A stretch of DNA of 7,231 nt. Source: Clostridium sp. (lineage in GTDB: Bacteria; Bacillota_A; Clostridia; Lachnospirales; Lachnospiraceae). Under the pieces are notes generated by a model. It saw only the letters and a list, made by a program, of their open reading frames with translations, was not told where the DNA came from and did not search any database. Below, piece by piece: positions 6,105-7,231 of the stretch. A program made the translations under genes and the position numbers. Position 1 is the stretch's first letter. Every line of letters starts with the position of its first letter. Location: contig JAMPAW010000164.1 of assembly GCA_023666975.1 (NCBI GenBank), forward strand, positions 1 through 7,231. The letters run 5' to 3'.

Positions 6105-6233
6105 TTATGTTCCTCCAATCAGTATATCCCATGCAGAGTTTGCATATTCAGTTCTTATTTTATTTAATGAAGCTCGCTGATGCTCGCGCAGGTTATCAAC
6201 CTCGTTTTGCTTCGGTTTGTAATATTTTATCAT
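6105..6233 (-). CDS. Short ORF or gene remnant abutting the yhcG-like gene
   Basis: This 42-codon frame begins at ATG 6233 (MIKYYKPKQNEVDNLREH) and its TAA ends at 6105, exactly one base before the GTG of the YhcG-like gene, whose ribosome binding site lies inside it. That arrangement is typical of translational coupling. The composition is that of a soluble basic-acidic helix and looks like real coding sequence from about the ATG onward, but there is no convincing ribosome binding site. The open frame continues upstream, out of coding character, into the antecedent gene. It may be the surviving 3' end of a gene that once preceded yhcG. I do not recognise the family. Confidence 0.35.
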   Translation of the reverse strand: MIKYYKPKQNEVDNLREHQRASLNKIRTEYANSAWDILIGGT

Positions 6234-6264
6234 ACAACAATAAATTTTGCTACTCTGCAAATGG

Positions 6265-7128
6265 TTAATCACCCATAAACCTTGAACTGCTGCCATCATT
6301 TTCAACCGCCGCCTTTGTTGCCAGCCAGAGACAGAAACCGGAATGCGAATTGTCCGGCACCTTGTCATATTTTTGCAGCATAACATACACACTTCCATTT
6401 GGTCCGACCTCATAATGGAGGCCGTCTTGAATCGATGCAGCAATGCCTCCCTGTTTCCACGAAAAAGAAGGAAATGCGCTGTCTAACAGCCCTTCCTCCG
6501 AGCAGGCATCTGCTGCCGCAATTTCTTCATCCATCGTGATATCCGCCATCCATACTTCTCCGCTCCACGCATGAATCTTCATGTCAATCGTCACATCGTC
6601 TTTTTTGTAAGTAATTTCCCACATGCTGAGCATCTGCATTTCGATATCCGTCTCATTTTCCAGAGTATACAGTTTGGCAGTTGTGCTGTCAAAGTCTCCT
6701 GTCAGCATTTCATCCGGCAAAATCGCCTCTTTTGCCATGTTTGCAATCCACCAGTTTCCTTTCTCAATAGCCTGTTCCATGCTCATCTGCCCTTCTAACG
6801 GCTCATGCGGTATTTCCCGCCCGCCTGCCTCCCATACAGACAGCACTTTTGCAATTTCCTCCTCCGACAATACCTTTCCGTTAAATACACTCTGATGATT
6901 TCCCTGCCCTTCCCCGTCTGCACCTCCATTTTCGCCGTCCTCTATCACGGAAGGTATTGCGACCTGTCCGGTCTGGCTCAATATCTGCTTCTCCTTTGCG
7001 CTTAACAGTTTATCCATTAAAAACCAGCCGCCAAAAACCGCAAAAAGCAATAGGGCTGCCATAATGAATATAGATTCTATCTGTTCTTTTATACGTTTTT
7101 CGCTCTCTAAATCATTACTTATATCCAT
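6265..7128 (-). CDS. Unrecognised single-pass membrane protein with extracytoplasmic domain
   Basis: The product is 287 residues: a short charged cytoplasmic N-terminus (MDISNDLESEKRIKEQIES), one membrane helix at about 19-38, a Gly/Glu-rich linker at about 60-80, then an acidic extracytoplasmic domain. Within it, residues 115-140 carry a helix (MSMEQAIEKGNWWIANM), and residues 168-199 form strands with an IHAWSGEVWMADI segment resembling the end of a PepSY-like repeat, where an acidic/aromatic strand is followed by a Gly-Glu-Val turn. There is no lipobox, catalytic motif or second helix. ATG 7128 has AAAAGGAGG 11 bases upstream. The architecture fits a membrane sensor, anti-sigma-like or envelope-maintenance protein, but no partner gene is visible upstream within the window. 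The gene is surely real; its function is unknown. Confidence 0.75.
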   Translation of the reverse strand: MDISNDLESEKRIKEQIESIFIMAALLLFAVFGGWFLMDKLLSAKEKQILSQTGQVAIPSVIEDGENGGADGEGQGNHQSVFNGKVLSEEEIAKVLSVWEAGGREIPHEPLEGQMSMEQAIEKGNWWIANMAKEAILPDEMLTGDFDSTTAKLYTLENETDIEMQMLSMWEITYKKDDVTIDMKIHAWSGEVWMADITMDEEIAAADACSEEGLLDSAFPSFSWKQGGIAASIQDGLHYEVGPNGSVYVMLQKYDKVPDNSHSGFCLWLATKAAVENDGSSSRFMGD

Positions 7129-7231
7129 TGCTTTTTAATCCTCCTTTTCATCTCTCTTTTTAATTACCCATTGATAAATTTACGCTATCGATAACACAAA
7201 AAATACTTGAAATCTGCCAAAAACAATGCTA
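7129..7231. other. Upstream region of the membrane-protein gene; no gene called
   Basis: Apart from the ribosome binding site (7140-7148), this 103-base stretch is AT-rich. All three minus-strand frames are open from the right edge for 14 to 23 codons before stops, so the 3' end of an upstream gene may lie here, but the frame cannot be chosen. No convincing -35/-10 pair or terminator is seen. Confidence 0.3.

Noticed and set aside
6105..6443. A longer version (112 codons) of the frame before the yhcG-like gene
   Set aside because: The part above 6264 is out of frame with, and overlaps, the well-supported membrane-protein gene; only the last 42 codons have coding character.
1..7231. CRISPR array, tRNA, rRNA, IS transposase or att site
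   Set aside because: No spaced repeat array, cloverleaf, rRNA segment or transposase frame was seen; the only tandem repeats are the short 11-bp operator-like ones.

Overview
The window looks like a piece of a low-to-moderate G+C Firmicutes chromosome, most likely a gut-type clostridium of the Lachnospiraceae. This is inferred from strong GGAGG ribosome binding sites, GTG starts, lipoprotein signal peptides and the protein families present. No rRNA, tRNA or marker gene fixes the taxon. Every gene I can support lies on the minus strand, so transcription runs from high to low coordinates; the plus-strand reading frames look like shadows.

Reading in the direction of transcription: (1) 7128-6265, an unrecognised single-pass membrane protein with a long extracytoplasmic domain. 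(2) 6233-5592, a 42-codon open frame that abuts a shortened YhcG/DUF1016 gene. The second gene keeps the N-terminal domain and C-terminal tail of the family but lacks the middle, where the PD-(D/E)XK nuclease core should be. (3) 5587-5525, a compact regulatory region with 11-bp phased repeats, an extended -10 and a small inverted repeat. (4) 5502-1282, the main operon: a lipoprotein solute-binding protein, two MalF/MalG-type permeases, and a membrane-anchored HlyD/RND-type adaptor protein. (5) 1226-313, a strong-looking promoter followed by three small tightly packed genes. The first is open, the second has an in-frame stop and a frameshift, and the third has a frameshift at a T7 run. (6) 268-209, a long hairpin terminator with a UUCG loop. 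(7) 196-1, four tandem 11-bp repeats upstream of a new lipoprotein gene that leaves the window at base 1.

The main operon would make a CUT1-type importer (sugars or glycan fragments by family analogy). It encodes no ATPase, so it presumably borrows a shared MsmK/MsmX-like subunit. Its odd feature is the fourth gene, an adaptor-like protein normally found with exporters, with no exporter beside it. A structured 114-bp spacer interrupts the otherwise tight operon between the two permease genes. The flanks carry signs of decay (two broken small genes and a core-deleted nuclease), so the operon appears to sit between remnants of accessory DNA.
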